From positions 1 through 64,000 of the forward strand of contig NZ_CP155567.1 in the NCBI RefSeq assembly GCF_039696035.1: a DNA stretch of 64,000 nt, given 5' to 3'. Within the stretch, counting starts at the first letter, position 1. Each line of letters begins with the position of its first letter. Shown here in pieces: positions 9,668-18,008 of the stretch. The stretch comes from Microbulbifer sp. SAOS-129_SWC (GTDB taxonomy: Bacteria; Pseudomonadota; Gammaproteobacteria; Pseudomonadales; Cellvibrionaceae). Under the pieces are notes generated by a model that had not been told where the DNA came from, ran no database searches, and saw only the letters and a program-made list of their open reading frames with translations. The translations under genes and the position numbers were made by a program.

Positions 9668-10843
9668 TTAACCGAGGTGCACGAAATGTGCTTTCAGATA
9701 GCGGGTCTCGGCGATGGCCGGGTGCACCGGGTGGTCGGCGCCCTGGCTGCCACTGCTCAGCAGGCTGGCCGGGCGCTCCAGATGGCGCGCGGCACCGCGC
9801 ACGCAATCGAGCAACTCGTCATCGCCGAGATGCATGGAGCAGGAAGCACTGACTAACAGGCCGTCCGGCGCCAGCAGGCGCATCGCCAGCTCGTTGATAT
9901 GGCGGTAGGCGCCGAGGCCGGCCTTGTGATCCTTGCGCCGCTTGATAAACGCGGGCGGGTCCAGCACCACCACATCGAAGCGCTCGCCATCCGCCACCAG
10001 CGCCTTCATCACCTCCAGCGCCTTGCCGCGCCGGGTGTGCAGCCGCTCGCCGACACCATTGTGCGCGGCGTTGGCGCGACACCATTCCAGCGCCTGTTCC
10101 GACGCGTCGACACAGGTGACGTCCACCGCCCCGGAGGCCAGGGCCTGCACGCCCCAGCCGCCGGCGTAGGAGAACAGGTCGAGCACCCGGCGGCCGGCCA
10201 CCCACTGGTTGAGGCGCGCGCGGTTGTCGCGGTGGTCGTAGAACCAGCCGGTTTTCTGCCCACTGTGCACCGGCGCCAGCAGTGGCACCCCGTTCTCCTC
10301 GAACGGCGCCATTTCCGGTACCTCGCCGTACACAACCTCGTTGACCGCCGGCAGCATCTCCACTGCGCGCCCCTGGTGGTCATTGCGCAGCAGTATGCCT
10401 TTGGGTTCCACCAGCGCCTTGAGACTGTCGATGACACTGCCGAGCAGACGCTCCATGCCCCAGTTGCTCACCTGTACCACCAGGTAGTTGCCAAACCGGT
10501 CGACCACCAGCCCCGGCAAGCCATCGGAGTCGCCGTATACCAGGCGGTAGCCGGGGAAGTCGAAGTAGCGATCGCGCAACCTCAATGCAGTATGTAAGCG
10601 CTCACTGATCGTTGCGTCGTCGAGAGCGCCGCCGCGGCTGATCAGGCGGCCGCAGATCAGCTGGCTCGGATTAATAAATGCAGTGCCGAGTAGCGTGCCG
10701 CGGCTGTCGAGGATCTCGCACTGGCTGCCGGCCTCGATACCTTTCAGCGGTGAGCGCTTGGTATCTACTTCATTGCTGTAGATCCACAGGTGGCCGCGCT
10801 TCAGGCGGCGCTCAGCGCCGCGGTTTAAAAACAGCTGTGACAA
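9668..10843 (-). CDS. rlmI: 23S rRNA (cytosine-5)-methyltransferase RlmI family
   Basis: SAM-dependent enzyme of the RlmI/RlmK class, methylating a cytosine in 23S rRNA. An N-terminal PUA-like domain (RRLKRGHLWIYSNEVD) is followed by the central EEHEB-type domain and a Rossmann methyltransferase. The SAM motif is VLDLFSYAGGWGVQALASGA, and the catalytic-region DPPAFIKRRKD and SCSMHLG follow. At 391 residues it matches RlmI length (396 in E. coli). It is transcribed alone, divergently from the GlxA-type regulator. Confidence 0.9.
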   Translation of the reverse strand: MSQLFLNRGAERRLKRGHLWIYSNEVDTKRSPLKGIEAGSQCEILDSRGTLLGTAFINPSQLICGRLISRGGALDDATISERLHTALRLRDRYFDFPGYRLVYGDSDGLPGLVVDRFGNYLVVQVSNWGMERLLGSVIDSLKALVEPKGILLRNDHQGRAVEMLPAVNEVVYGEVPEMAPFEENGVPLLAPVHSGQKTGWFYDHRDNRARLNQWVAGRRVLDLFSYAGGWGVQALASGAVDVTCVDASEQALEWCRANAAHNGVGERLHTRRGKALEVMKALVADGERFDVVVLDPPAFIKRRKDHKAGLGAYRHINELAMRLLAPDGLLVSASCSMHLGDDELLDCVRGAARHLERPASLLSSGSQGADHPVHPAIAETRYLKAHFVHLG

Positions 10844-11047
10844 GGCACTTCTCCATTGGAAATTCGGGGTCCCGCAGAGCGGGGCGCTATTGTGCGTGCC
10901 GGCAGCGGCGGGTCAAGTGATGGCCGGCTTGAACCCACATTTTAATCGACCGGTCTGCCTCTGCCGGCCAGATGCGGAAGCGGGCACGAATCCCGCCACC
11001 GCCATGGCCGTTTTTGCTCCCCTTTTGTCATTTCTGCCACGGTCATA

Positions 11048-12070
11048 ATGTGGAACACTGTGCCGATGAAGACCCCGTTCCCCGATCCCGCAACCGAACC
11101 GGTCCGCCGTGTGGCGATGGTGATCTACCCCGGTGCCCAGTGCCTGGATGTCACCGGCCCGCTGGAGGTATTCTCACTGGCCAACCGCCAGTTGCGCGAA
11201 AAAGGCCGCATCGACCGCGACGTCTACGAGATTCAACTGCTCGCCGCGGCGCCGGGCCCGGTTGCCACCTCTGCCGGCATCCGCCTCAGTGCCGATCGCG
11301 CCTTTGACGACGCGGACGAACTTCACACACTGTTGGTGTGCGGCGGCGAAGGCGGCGCCGTGGCGCTGCAGCAACAGAACGAAAAGCTGTGTCGCTGGTT
11401 ACGCCAGCGCGCAGCGCAGGTGCAGCGCCTCGGTTCCATCTGCAACGGTGCGCTGTTGCTCGCCGGTGCCGGCCTGCTGGACGGCCGCCGCGCCGCGACC
11501 CACTGGATGGACGTCGATCTGCTCCGGGCCCACGAGCGCGTCGATGTAGATGCCGACGCCATCTTCGTGCGCGACGGCAATGTCTACAGTTCCGCCGGCA
11601 TCACTGCCGGCATTGACCTCGCGCTGGCGCTGCTGGAAGAGGATTTCGGCCGCGCGCTGTCGCTGGCAGTGGCACGGCGCCTGGTTTTATACCTGAAACG
11701 GGACGGCGGCCAGCAACAGTACAGCGCCCATCTCTCCAGTCAGGTGGCCAGCGACCGCTTCGCCGAACTGGTGGAGTGGATCTACGCCAACCTGGCCCAA
11801 CCCCTCGATGTCGACACGCTGGCCCGGCGGACCGCCATGAGCCCGCGCAATTTCGCCCGCCATTTTACCGTCGAGCTCGGCCAGACCCCGGCCAAGTTTG
11901 TCGAACGAGCTCGCGCGGAAAAGGCGCGCCAGCTGCTTGCCGAACAGAACCTGCCTCAGGCAAAAGTGGCCGCCTTGTGTGGCTTCCAATCCCAGGAACA
12001 ATTGCGCCGCGCCTTTAAGCGCCAGCTCGGTGTTCTACCGGAAGACTATCGCAAGCGCTTCAACCGCTAG
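11048..12070 (+). CDS. GlxA-family transcriptional regulator (DJ-1/PfpI plus AraC HTH)
   Basis: Protein of 340 residues. The N-terminal DJ-1/PfpI-like domain (about 20-190: VAMVIYPGAQCLDVTGPLEV, later LGSICNGALLLAGAGLLDG with the nucleophile-elbow cysteine) is followed by an AraC-type double helix-turn-helix (about 240-335: LDVDTLARRTAMSPRNFARHF, then AALCGFQSQEQLRRAFKRQ). Such proteins usually activate catabolic or arginine/betaine-type genes, but the ligand is unknown. An internal ATG at 11066 is an equally possible start. No clear target gene is adjacent; rlmI is divergent and a protease gene follows. Confidence 0.9.
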   Translation: MWNTVPMKTPFPDPATEPVRRVAMVIYPGAQCLDVTGPLEVFSLANRQLREKGRIDRDVYEIQLLAAAPGPVATSAGIRLSADRAFDDADELHTLLVCGGEGGAVALQQQNEKLCRWLRQRAAQVQRLGSICNGALLLAGAGLLDGRRAATHWMDVDLLRAHERVDVDADAIFVRDGNVYSSAGITAGIDLALALLEEDFGRALSLAVARRLVLYLKRDGGQQQYSAHLSSQVASDRFAELVEWIYANLAQPLDVDTLARRTAMSPRNFARHFTVELGQTPAKFVERARAEKARQLLAEQNLPQAKVAALCGFQSQEQLRRAFKRQLGVLPEDYRKRFNR

Positions 12071-12227
12071 TGATGGAACTGGATGACGCGGGAACGGAAG
12101 ATGCCACATTTACAGCTTGGTAATCGCCGGACTCATCAGGCTACGGTTGGGGAAATATTGAAATCAATGGGCTATTACGTGAAGAAATAGCACCTGTTAG
12201 TTGAAAAGCAAGAAGGATATAAAGGGT

Positions 12228-13076
12228 ATGAAATGCATAAGGGAATATATTTTCGTGGCGCTGATTGCTGCGTCATCCGCGGCTGACGCCATTATTATTC
12301 GTGACGACATCAGCGATGATAAGTACCAAATACCGGCCTCTACGCTACCCGCACTGGCCGACTTTCCCGGTGAAGGTCACGGTGCGCTGATTTCTCCTCA
12401 TTGGGTTGTCACTGCCGCGCATGTAGTTCATATGCGAAACATCCAGGAAATCACCATTAACGGCGCGCCACGAGAAGTTGAATCAGTTGTCGTTCACTCT
12501 GAATATAAGATGCCACCAAAGTCCCTTATCAAAGAGGCGCTAGCCTCTGGTGACGGGTCCCGGTTAAGGGCGTTTCTGGCATCGTGCGACGATATAGCCC
12601 TGATCAGATTAAAAGCGCCTGTTACGGATGTCCAACCAATCTCGCTTTATCGCGGCAGCGAAGAACTGGGCCGAACTGTAGAGCTAATCGGCAAGGGGGC
12701 CACCGGTAATGGCAAAGAGGGGGTGGCACCTCACAGCTCACATCGCACTACTTTACGGAGGGCCTTCAATGTCATATCTGGTGTTGATACGCGGTGGATT
12801 TCCTATACGTTTGATTCGCCAAAATCTGCCCTTCCACTCGAAGGCGCTGCAGGTGACGGAGATAGCGGAAGTCCCGTCCTGATCAGGGAAAAAGGCCAGT
12901 GGCAGCTTGCTGGCCTCGTGTCCTGGGATTCCAGTCCAAGAGACTTACGAACCTATCGCGGTCCAAATTACGGCGACGGCGGGAACAACGTTCGTATTTC
13001 TCATTATTTCGCCTGGATCGAAGGCACCATATCTGCCGCGGAACAGAAATCGATTCAGAACTCGGCGGCAGACTAG
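12228..13076 (+). CDS. Secreted trypsin-like serine protease
   Basis: Protein of 282 residues with a signal peptide (MKCIREYIFVALIAASSAADA). The chymotrypsin-fold triad is visible: His65 in TAAHVV, Asp122 in CDDIALIRL, and Ser213 in GDGDSGSPV. I chose the ATG at 12228, which follows AAGGATATAAAGGGT, over the TTG at 12201 because it places the signal peptide at the N-terminus. The C-terminus lacks a GlyGly-CTERM tail. Codon use is more AT-rich than that of neighbouring genes, which suggests acquisition by transfer. The target is unknown; it is probably an exported degradative protease. Confidence 0.88.
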   Translation: MKCIREYIFVALIAASSAADAIIIRDDISDDKYQIPASTLPALADFPGEGHGALISPHWVVTAAHVVHMRNIQEITINGAPREVESVVVHSEYKMPPKSLIKEALASGDGSRLRAFLASCDDIALIRLKAPVTDVQPISLYRGSEELGRTVELIGKGATGNGKEGVAPHSSHRTTLRRAFNVISGVDTRWISYTFDSPKSALPLEGAAGDGDSGSPVLIREKGQWQLAGLVSWDSSPRDLRTYRGPNYGDGGNNVRISHYFAWIEGTISAAEQKSIQNSAAD

Positions 13077-13312
13077 TTATTTGCTCAGGGGTAGCCGAAT
13101 TAGCTGCGCGACCAGGCTGGGATGCCGGGAATGCAAATCGGCTCCCCGGGGAGCTGAGTGACGATACAGGATTTTCGGACCTGGGCTGCGCTTTTCATTG
13201 CTCGCCGGCTATTTCCCCCAGACGACTACCGCCTCTTCGGGTGCGAGATCTGAAAAAGCCACCCGCCCTGCCGAGAATAAGAAGCTGAAAAGATAACGAA
13301 AGGGAAATTTCT

Positions 13313-13903
13313 ATGTCAGTAAAAAAGATACCCGTCTATCTCCTCGCGATTGTCACGGCATTGTTAGCCGCGGGCAGCGCCGCGGCGCCGCGCATCGATG
13401 TCGCCAGATTCGACGGCGCCGACAACCTGCAGCGGCCCGTCAATCTGGACGAGTGGATCTTTGTCGGCGCCATCGTCGGCCACGGCTATCCGGATGGCGA
13501 CGCGCGTCATTTCAGCGCCGCCAGCCCGGGGCGTATCCAGGTCGTGCAGATGGAACCCGGTGCCTACCACTACCTGCAACAGCACGGCGAATACGCTGAC
13601 GGGACCCTGCTGGCACTGTCGTTTTACGACACGCAGAAAAAGCCGGCACCAGTGGTCGACGGGGCGGTACAGGGCGCGCTGTCGAGTTTCGAGATTCACC
13701 TGCTGGACAAGCAAAAGTTTGCCGATCGCAGCGCCTTTTATGTTTTCTCCAATGATGCGTCCACTGCGCCGATGATTCCCGCCGGTAATAACTGTGTCGC
13801 CTGCCACCAGAAAGACGGCGCCTACGATGGTACTTTTGTGCAGTTTTACCCGGCACTGCGCGATCGCCTGCTGAAGCGCGCACTCGCGCACAAAACGGAA
13901 TAG
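13313..13903 (+). CDS. Cytochrome P460 family protein
   Basis: Periplasmic c-type haem protein of 196 residues. A signal peptide (KKIPVYLLAIVTALLAAGSAAA) precedes the P460 fold, and the single haem-binding motif CVACH is at residues 161-165. Known P460 proteins oxidise hydroxylamine or bind nitric oxide through a lysine-crosslinked haem. I cannot confirm a crosslinking lysine here, so a redox or NO-binding role is inferred from family only. Neighbours give no pathway context. The ATG follows AAAGGGAAATTTCT. Confidence 0.85.
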   Translation: MSVKKIPVYLLAIVTALLAAGSAAAPRIDVARFDGADNLQRPVNLDEWIFVGAIVGHGYPDGDARHFSAASPGRIQVVQMEPGAYHYLQQHGEYADGTLLALSFYDTQKKPAPVVDGAVQGALSSFEIHLLDKQKFADRSAFYVFSNDASTAPMIPAGNNCVACHQKDGAYDGTFVQFYPALRDRLLKRALAHKTE

Positions 13904-14338
13904 TGCGCTGTCCCCCGACTGATCGACGCCGCAAAGTGGCGAATTCAAGGATGATTCAATGGGGAGGGAGCGCCATGCGCGAGCTTTTTGCGGCATTTCC
14001 AGTGTGCGGATTTTTCGCTGTGTCCCGGGCAGCCGAACAATCCGACGGGGGCACTGATCGAGCGACTCGACGGCAGTCGTATCAGTGCGGCTGATTCGAG
14101 TGAAAAATTCGAATAGTGCCATCGCGCACCTGCGCTACAGGGCCTCACGGACCGTGCTTTTAATCCGCGCCATAGCGTTTACTTCCATGCCTTGGGTTAT
14201 GTCGACCTCCCCAACAACGTACGCTGACCACGCAACCGATAGTAGCGCCCAGCAGCGCCCACTCGCACGACACCGAGGAAAAATGCGCGACCGCAGTAAC
14301 CCCGGTGAGCTCTGTCGTGTTCAGTCGCCCCCTTTAAA
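13904..14338. other. Gene-poor stretch before the blaI-type operon
   Basis: About 435 bases without an intact gene. In the + frame ending at a TAG at 14114, the translation contains ALIERLDGSRISAAD (about 14048-14092), which resembles the N-terminus of mature serine beta-lactamase-like hydrolases. Further on, another frame reads FHALGYVDLPNN. These look like broken coding fragments rather than regulatory DNA. The operon promoter and operators begin at 14339. Confidence 0.45.
14015..14116 (+). pseudogene. Possible remnant of a serine hydrolase gene
   Basis: The frame reads NPTGALIERLDGSRISAADS and then stops at TAG 14114-14116. The LDGSRIS segment is common just after the signal peptide in secreted serine beta-lactamase-like hydrolases, but no SxxK follows. 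Its position directly before a BlaI-type operon that ends in a serine hydrolase suggests a decayed earlier copy. This is judged by eye and could be chance. Confidence 0.3.
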
Positions 14339-14354
14339 AACTAATTAATTAGTT
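14339..14354. promoter_or_regulatory. BlaI-type operator 1
   Basis: Perfect 16-bp palindrome AACTAATTAATTAGTT. Its end overlaps the -35 element TTGACA (14353-14358). BlaI/MecI-family dimers bind palindromes of this size. The same half-site recurs 48 bases downstream, so this is very likely an operator for the repressor encoded at 14421. Confidence 0.85.
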
Positions 14355-14381
14355 GACACTCTTGGCGCGGGCCCCTAAGGT
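14353..14381 (+). promoter_or_regulatory. Sigma-70 promoter of the blaI-M56-hydrolase operon
   Basis: A perfect -35 TTGACA at 14353-14358 is followed by a 17-base spacer and TAAGGT at 14376-14381 as -10. It lies between two matching palindromes, so repressor bound at either or both would block it. The -10 is weak, which fits a tightly repressed promoter. Confidence 0.7.
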
Positions 14382-14386
14382 TTAAA

Positions 14387-14402
14387 AACTAATGAATTAG
14401 TT
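14387..14402. promoter_or_regulatory. BlaI-type operator 2
   Basis: AACTAATGAATTAGTT, identical to operator 1 except for one central base. It lies just downstream of the -10 element, around the expected transcription start and 19 bases before the blaI-type start codon. Confidence 0.85.
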
Positions 14403-14420
14403 GAATTGATCGAGAGTGTG

Positions 14421-14807
14421 ATGGCCAGGAAAAAATCAGATCAGCTCACCGACGGTGAGCAGGCAATTATGGAAATTCTGTGGCAGCAGGGTGAATGCTC
14501 CGTCAAAGAAATCGCCGCCACCCTGTCGCGGGACAAGCCCACGGCCTACACCACCGTGCAGACCATGTGCAAAATCCTCGCGGAAAAGGGTTTTGCGGAT
14601 TTCCGCAAGGAGGGGCGGGCCTTTGTCTACCGCGCCAGCATCAGTCGCGACGCCGCGCGCCAGAGTGCGCTGAAAAATCTGCTTAACCGATTTTTCGGCA
14701 GTTCCCCCGAATTGCTGGCGCAACACCTGCTTCGCGAAACGGATATCGAGCTGAAAGATCTCGAAGCGCTGCAGAAGAAAATTGACGACACCGACGAAAC
14801 GGATTGA
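14421..14807 (+). CDS. BlaI/MecI/CopY-family repressor
   Basis: Protein of 128 residues with a winged helix-turn-helix (LTDGEQAIMEILWQQGECSV, recognition helix at TAYTTVQTMCKIL) and a C-terminal dimerisation region (FFGSSPELLAQHLL). BlaI/MecI repressors are inactivated by cleavage when their partner membrane metalloprotease senses a signal. The next gene encodes such an M56 protease. Two palindromic operators flank its promoter, so it should repress its own operon. The ATG at 14421 is preferred to the in-frame start at 14406, giving the standard MARKKSD-type N-terminus. Confidence 0.93.
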   Translation: MARKKSDQLTDGEQAIMEILWQQGECSVKEIAATLSRDKPTAYTTVQTMCKILAEKGFADFRKEGRAFVYRASISRDAARQSALKNLLNRFFGSSPELLAQHLLRETDIELKDLEALQKKIDDTDETD

Positions 14808-14822
14808 GCGGGAGCAGGGACG

Positions 14823-16610
14823 ATGCTTTTCGAATTGAATCTATTCATCACTTTCATCGCCAGCCACTTGCTGCTCGGCGCGATGCTGATCCTGGTATTG
14901 CTCGCCGCGATCAAAGTCTGTCGAGTGCATACCGAGCTGCAAAGCTGGTTGTGGGCCACCGCGCTGCTGGTCTGCATTTCGGTGCCGTTCCTGTCGCTGG
15001 CGGGCGGCGATCAAATCGGGGCGTCGCTGCCACCGCCAACCCCGGCGGTGCACGCGGACGCCGTTGCGGTGGTGACAGATGCCAATCTGACAAAGCACGC
15101 GACGGTGTCGCCGACAAAAAATCAGTCTGAAGTGGCGGTCCCCGGCCGCTGGGTCAAGCAGGCGCGCCACGGTGTCTACCTGTTGCTGGGGCTGTGGCTG
15201 CTCGGTGCGCTGTGGCGACTCACCGCGCTGGCAATTTCCGTCCGGCACACGCGCGCGTTGATCCGCAGCGCCACTCTCTATCACGCCACTCCCTACCGCG
15301 TCGGTCCTTACCGCGCCACTTCCTACCGCGACAGTCTCCAGTCTGCGGTGACCTGTCCGTTACTGGTTTCCGCGCAGATCGCGGCACCGATGGCGGTCGG
15401 GCTGTGGCGGCCGGTGATATTGCTGCCCGCCACCTTTGTCGAAAATTTTACTGCCGAGCGCCTGCGGCCGATCGTGCTGCACGAATGGGCCCATATCCGG
15501 CGCCGGGACCTGTGGGTCGGTGCGCTGCAGGAATTTATCGCAGTCTTCTTCTGGTGGAGTCCGGTGCTGCGCATGATCAATCACCGGATGCATGTCTCGC
15601 GTGAACTGGCCTGCGATCTGCGTGCGGCGCAACTGTTGAACAGCGGCAAACGCTTCGCGCAGTCACTGCTCGATTGCGCTGAACTGCTGGTTACCCGCCA
15701 ACAGGCGGCGCTGGGAATGAACCTGTTTCGTAAAAAGAAGGAACTAACCGAGAGGATTAATGCCGTGTTGAAATTCAAACCTGAAACCAAACCCGGGCAG
15801 CTGGCAACCTTAGCCGCCTGTGCACTGTGTGCCGCAGCGAGTCTGGCGGTGGCGCACGAATACGGACCGCGAATCAACCTGGTGGCAATGACCGGCCAGG
15901 GTCAATACGCATCAGGACTGACCCGCGCCGAGGGCGAACGGCTGATCGCAGTGGTGCGCGACGGTGACGTTACGGCGCTGCAGACCCTGTTGAACAACAA
16001 CATCAATATCAACGCACCGGTGCTGGGTGAGGGCACCGCGCTGATCGAGGCAGTGCGGCAGGGCAACCGCCCGATGGTGGAGCTGCTGCTCAGTGCCGGC
16101 GCCGACGTCAACCTGCCATCGCCGGGTGACGGCAATCCGATGATCGCCGCGGCACAGCACAACCGACTCCAACTGGCCGAACTGCTGTTCCAGCGCGGCG
16201 CGAATCTGGACGCGGTGGTACCGCGGGACGGTTCGCCGCTGATCGTCGCGATCCGCTCCGGACACGAGCAGATGGCGGAACAGCTGCTCGCCTGGGGCGC
16301 CGATGCCAACCGCGCCGCCGAGCGCGACGGCAACCCGCTGATTGCGGCGGCGATGACCGGCAATCTGAAAATTGCCAGGCAATTGGTCCAGCGCGGCGCT
16401 GACGTCAACGGCATAGTGCCCAGAGACGAAACCCCGCTGATCAACGCTGCCAACCGCGGGCGCCTGCAGATGGTGAAGTTTCTGGTGGAGAACGGCGCTG
16501 ACGTCAATCTCGGCGTGAAGACCAGCGGTGGCGAGTTCAGGACGCCACTGAATCGGGCCGCCAATGATCGGGTGCGCAATTATCTGCGCAGCGTCGGCGC
16601 CAGCGAATAG
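14823..16610 (+). CDS. BlaR1/MecR1-like M56 metallopeptidase fused to ankyrin repeats
   Basis: Protein of 595 residues. Membrane helices lie near residues 5-32, 40-60 and 115-140; the cytoplasmic zinc-peptidase motif HEWAH is at 220-224 with the downstream SRELACDLRAA metal-ligand segment; another helix lies near 235-255 and a last one near 325-345. From about 367 to the end are six or so ankyrin repeats (GTALIEAVRQGNRPMVELLL, GNPLIAAAMTGNLKIARQLV). In BlaR1 and MecR1 the extracytoplasmic C-terminus is a penicillin-binding sensor; here ankyrin repeats take that place. By analogy it would cleave the adjacent BlaI-type repressor when its ankyrin region senses a protein partner. That signal is unknown. 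The gene starts 15 bases after the repressor gene. Confidence 0.9.
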   Translation: MLFELNLFITFIASHLLLGAMLILVLLAAIKVCRVHTELQSWLWATALLVCISVPFLSLAGGDQIGASLPPPTPAVHADAVAVVTDANLTKHATVSPTKNQSEVAVPGRWVKQARHGVYLLLGLWLLGALWRLTALAISVRHTRALIRSATLYHATPYRVGPYRATSYRDSLQSAVTCPLLVSAQIAAPMAVGLWRPVILLPATFVENFTAERLRPIVLHEWAHIRRRDLWVGALQEFIAVFFWWSPVLRMINHRMHVSRELACDLRAAQLLNSGKRFAQSLLDCAELLVTRQQAALGMNLFRKKKELTERINAVLKFKPETKPGQLATLAACALCAAASLAVAHEYGPRINLVAMTGQGQYASGLTRAEGERLIAVVRDGDVTALQTLLNNNININAPVLGEGTALIEAVRQGNRPMVELLLSAGADVNLPSPGDGNPMIAAAQHNRLQLAELLFQRGANLDAVVPRDGSPLIVAIRSGHEQMAEQLLAWGADANRAAERDGNPLIAAAMTGNLKIARQLVQRGADVNGIVPRDETPLINAANRGRLQMVKFLVENGADVNLGVKTSGGEFRTPLNRAANDRVRNYLRSVGASE

Positions 16611-16664
16611 TCGCGCCACTTTCAACGGCGTAAATCAACGGAAAATAAACAAGGAAAAACCAAG

Positions 16665-17954
16665 ATGGCAGGGAAGAAGTGGCTGCTGGGTATTGTGCTG
16701 GTTTGCGGAGTCTTCGGCTGGTACGCCTGGCCGGTGTACCAGTTCTTCGCCTACCACCAGGACAGTGTACCGATCGTGCCCTGGGGTTGGCTGCAGATAC
16801 CGGCGCAGAACCCGCAGATGCAGCAGGTTTACGACCCCGCATTCGCTGCGCCCGGCCGCGCCTCGCTGCGGGCGCTGGCGGAACATCGCCGGCGCATCCA
16901 GTCGCCGGGCATCAGTGCCGCAGTGGCGCAATGCGGCAAAGTGGTATGGGCCGGCGCTGCTGGCTGGTCGGACATCGCGTCGCGAACGCCGGTGACACCG
17001 GAAACACGATTTCGCATCGGCAGTACCTCGAAGTCGCTGACCGCCACTGCGCTGGCGCGATTGGTGCAGAGCGGGGCAATGCAACTGGATGTACCTATTT
17101 CCAGTTATCTACCGGTGCTGCCCAATCCCGCGTGGAGAGATTTGACCGCGCGCCAGCTCGTTTCCCATATGGCGGGTTTACCCGAGTACAAGGAAACGCG
17201 AGACCTCGACGGACTCTACCAGATAATAGCAATGCGCAAGCACTACGATCGAATGCTGGATGCGCTGGAAGTTTTCGACGAAACGCCGTTGGTCAATAAA
17301 CCCGGTACCGAGTTTCATTACACCACCTACGACACGGTGCTGCTCGGCGCCACCATGAGCGCTGTCGCAAAGGTGCCGTACCTGGATCTGATGCGTACAC
17401 AGGTGTTCGAGCCGGCGGAAGTGAATGCCATCATCGTTTCCCCGGTCGGTGGTGAGCCCAAAAACAACGTCGCCACGCCCTACAAAAGTAACGATTTGCC
17501 TAGCATCCAGCAGCGATTGCGTCCGTGGCGCGATGTGGATCTGAGCCATCGGTTGCCCGGGGGTGGTTTCGCTTCGACATCGGTCGATCTGGTGAAATTC
17601 GGTAGTCTCTATTTCGACCATCAGTATCTGCACCCAGATGTCCGCGCGCAGTTCTGGACACCGCAGAAGACCACCGACGGTAAAATCAATCCACAGAACT
17701 ATGCGCTTGGCTGGCGCATCTCCGAGTTGAAACTGGCGGGAATCGGAGCGGTGCGCGATATCAATCACGGCGGCGTGTCCCGCGGTGGCCAGAGCTGGCT
17801 GATGCTAATGCCGGATTACGAGATGGCGGTGGCCGTGAACATCAATCGTAATACCGATGTATTCTGGGATTTTGGCCGTGTTTCTGAGCAGATTGCGGCG
17901 GCGTTCATCCGGGCTGGCGCGGGCGCGCGTTGTGCGGAGGTGACCACCAGTTAG
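16665..17954 (+). CDS. LACTB-like serine hydrolase (class C beta-lactamase fold)
   Basis: Protein of 429 residues with an N-terminal membrane anchor or signal (WLLGIVLVCGVFGWYAW). The beta-lactamase/PBP-like active site shows S120-T-S-K123 in GSTSKSLTATAL, Tyr219 in FHYTTYDTVLLG (matching the YSTF-type motif of LACTB rather than YxN), and H368-G-G in NHGGVSRGG replacing KTG. LACTB proteins act as peptidases or amidases rather than true beta-lactamases. It lies 54 bases after the M56-ankyrin gene and is the likely output of that regulatory pair. It faces the periplasm, so cell-wall peptides are a plausible substrate (inference). Confidence 0.88.
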   Translation: MAGKKWLLGIVLVCGVFGWYAWPVYQFFAYHQDSVPIVPWGWLQIPAQNPQMQQVYDPAFAAPGRASLRALAEHRRRIQSPGISAAVAQCGKVVWAGAAGWSDIASRTPVTPETRFRIGSTSKSLTATALARLVQSGAMQLDVPISSYLPVLPNPAWRDLTARQLVSHMAGLPEYKETRDLDGLYQIIAMRKHYDRMLDALEVFDETPLVNKPGTEFHYTTYDTVLLGATMSAVAKVPYLDLMRTQVFEPAEVNAIIVSPVGGEPKNNVATPYKSNDLPSIQQRLRPWRDVDLSHRLPGGGFASTSVDLVKFGSLYFDHQYLHPDVRAQFWTPQKTTDGKINPQNYALGWRISELKLAGIGAVRDINHGGVSRGGQSWLMLMPDYEMAVAVNINRNTDVFWDFGRVSEQIAAAFIRAGAGARCAEVTTS

Positions 17955-18008
17955 GCGTTGCGTAGGGATAATTGGGGGGCCGTTGTGCGAGCGGCCCTGA
18001 TTGCGGGG

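Noticed and set aside
16665..17954. A true class C beta-lactamase
   Set aside because: The second motif reads YTT, not YxN, and the third is HGG, not KTG; both fit LACTB-like hydrolases better.
17960..18000. Possible terminator between the LACTB-like gene and gmhB
   Set aside because: The GGGCCG/CGGCCC stem is short, contains a mismatch when extended, and has no T-tract.
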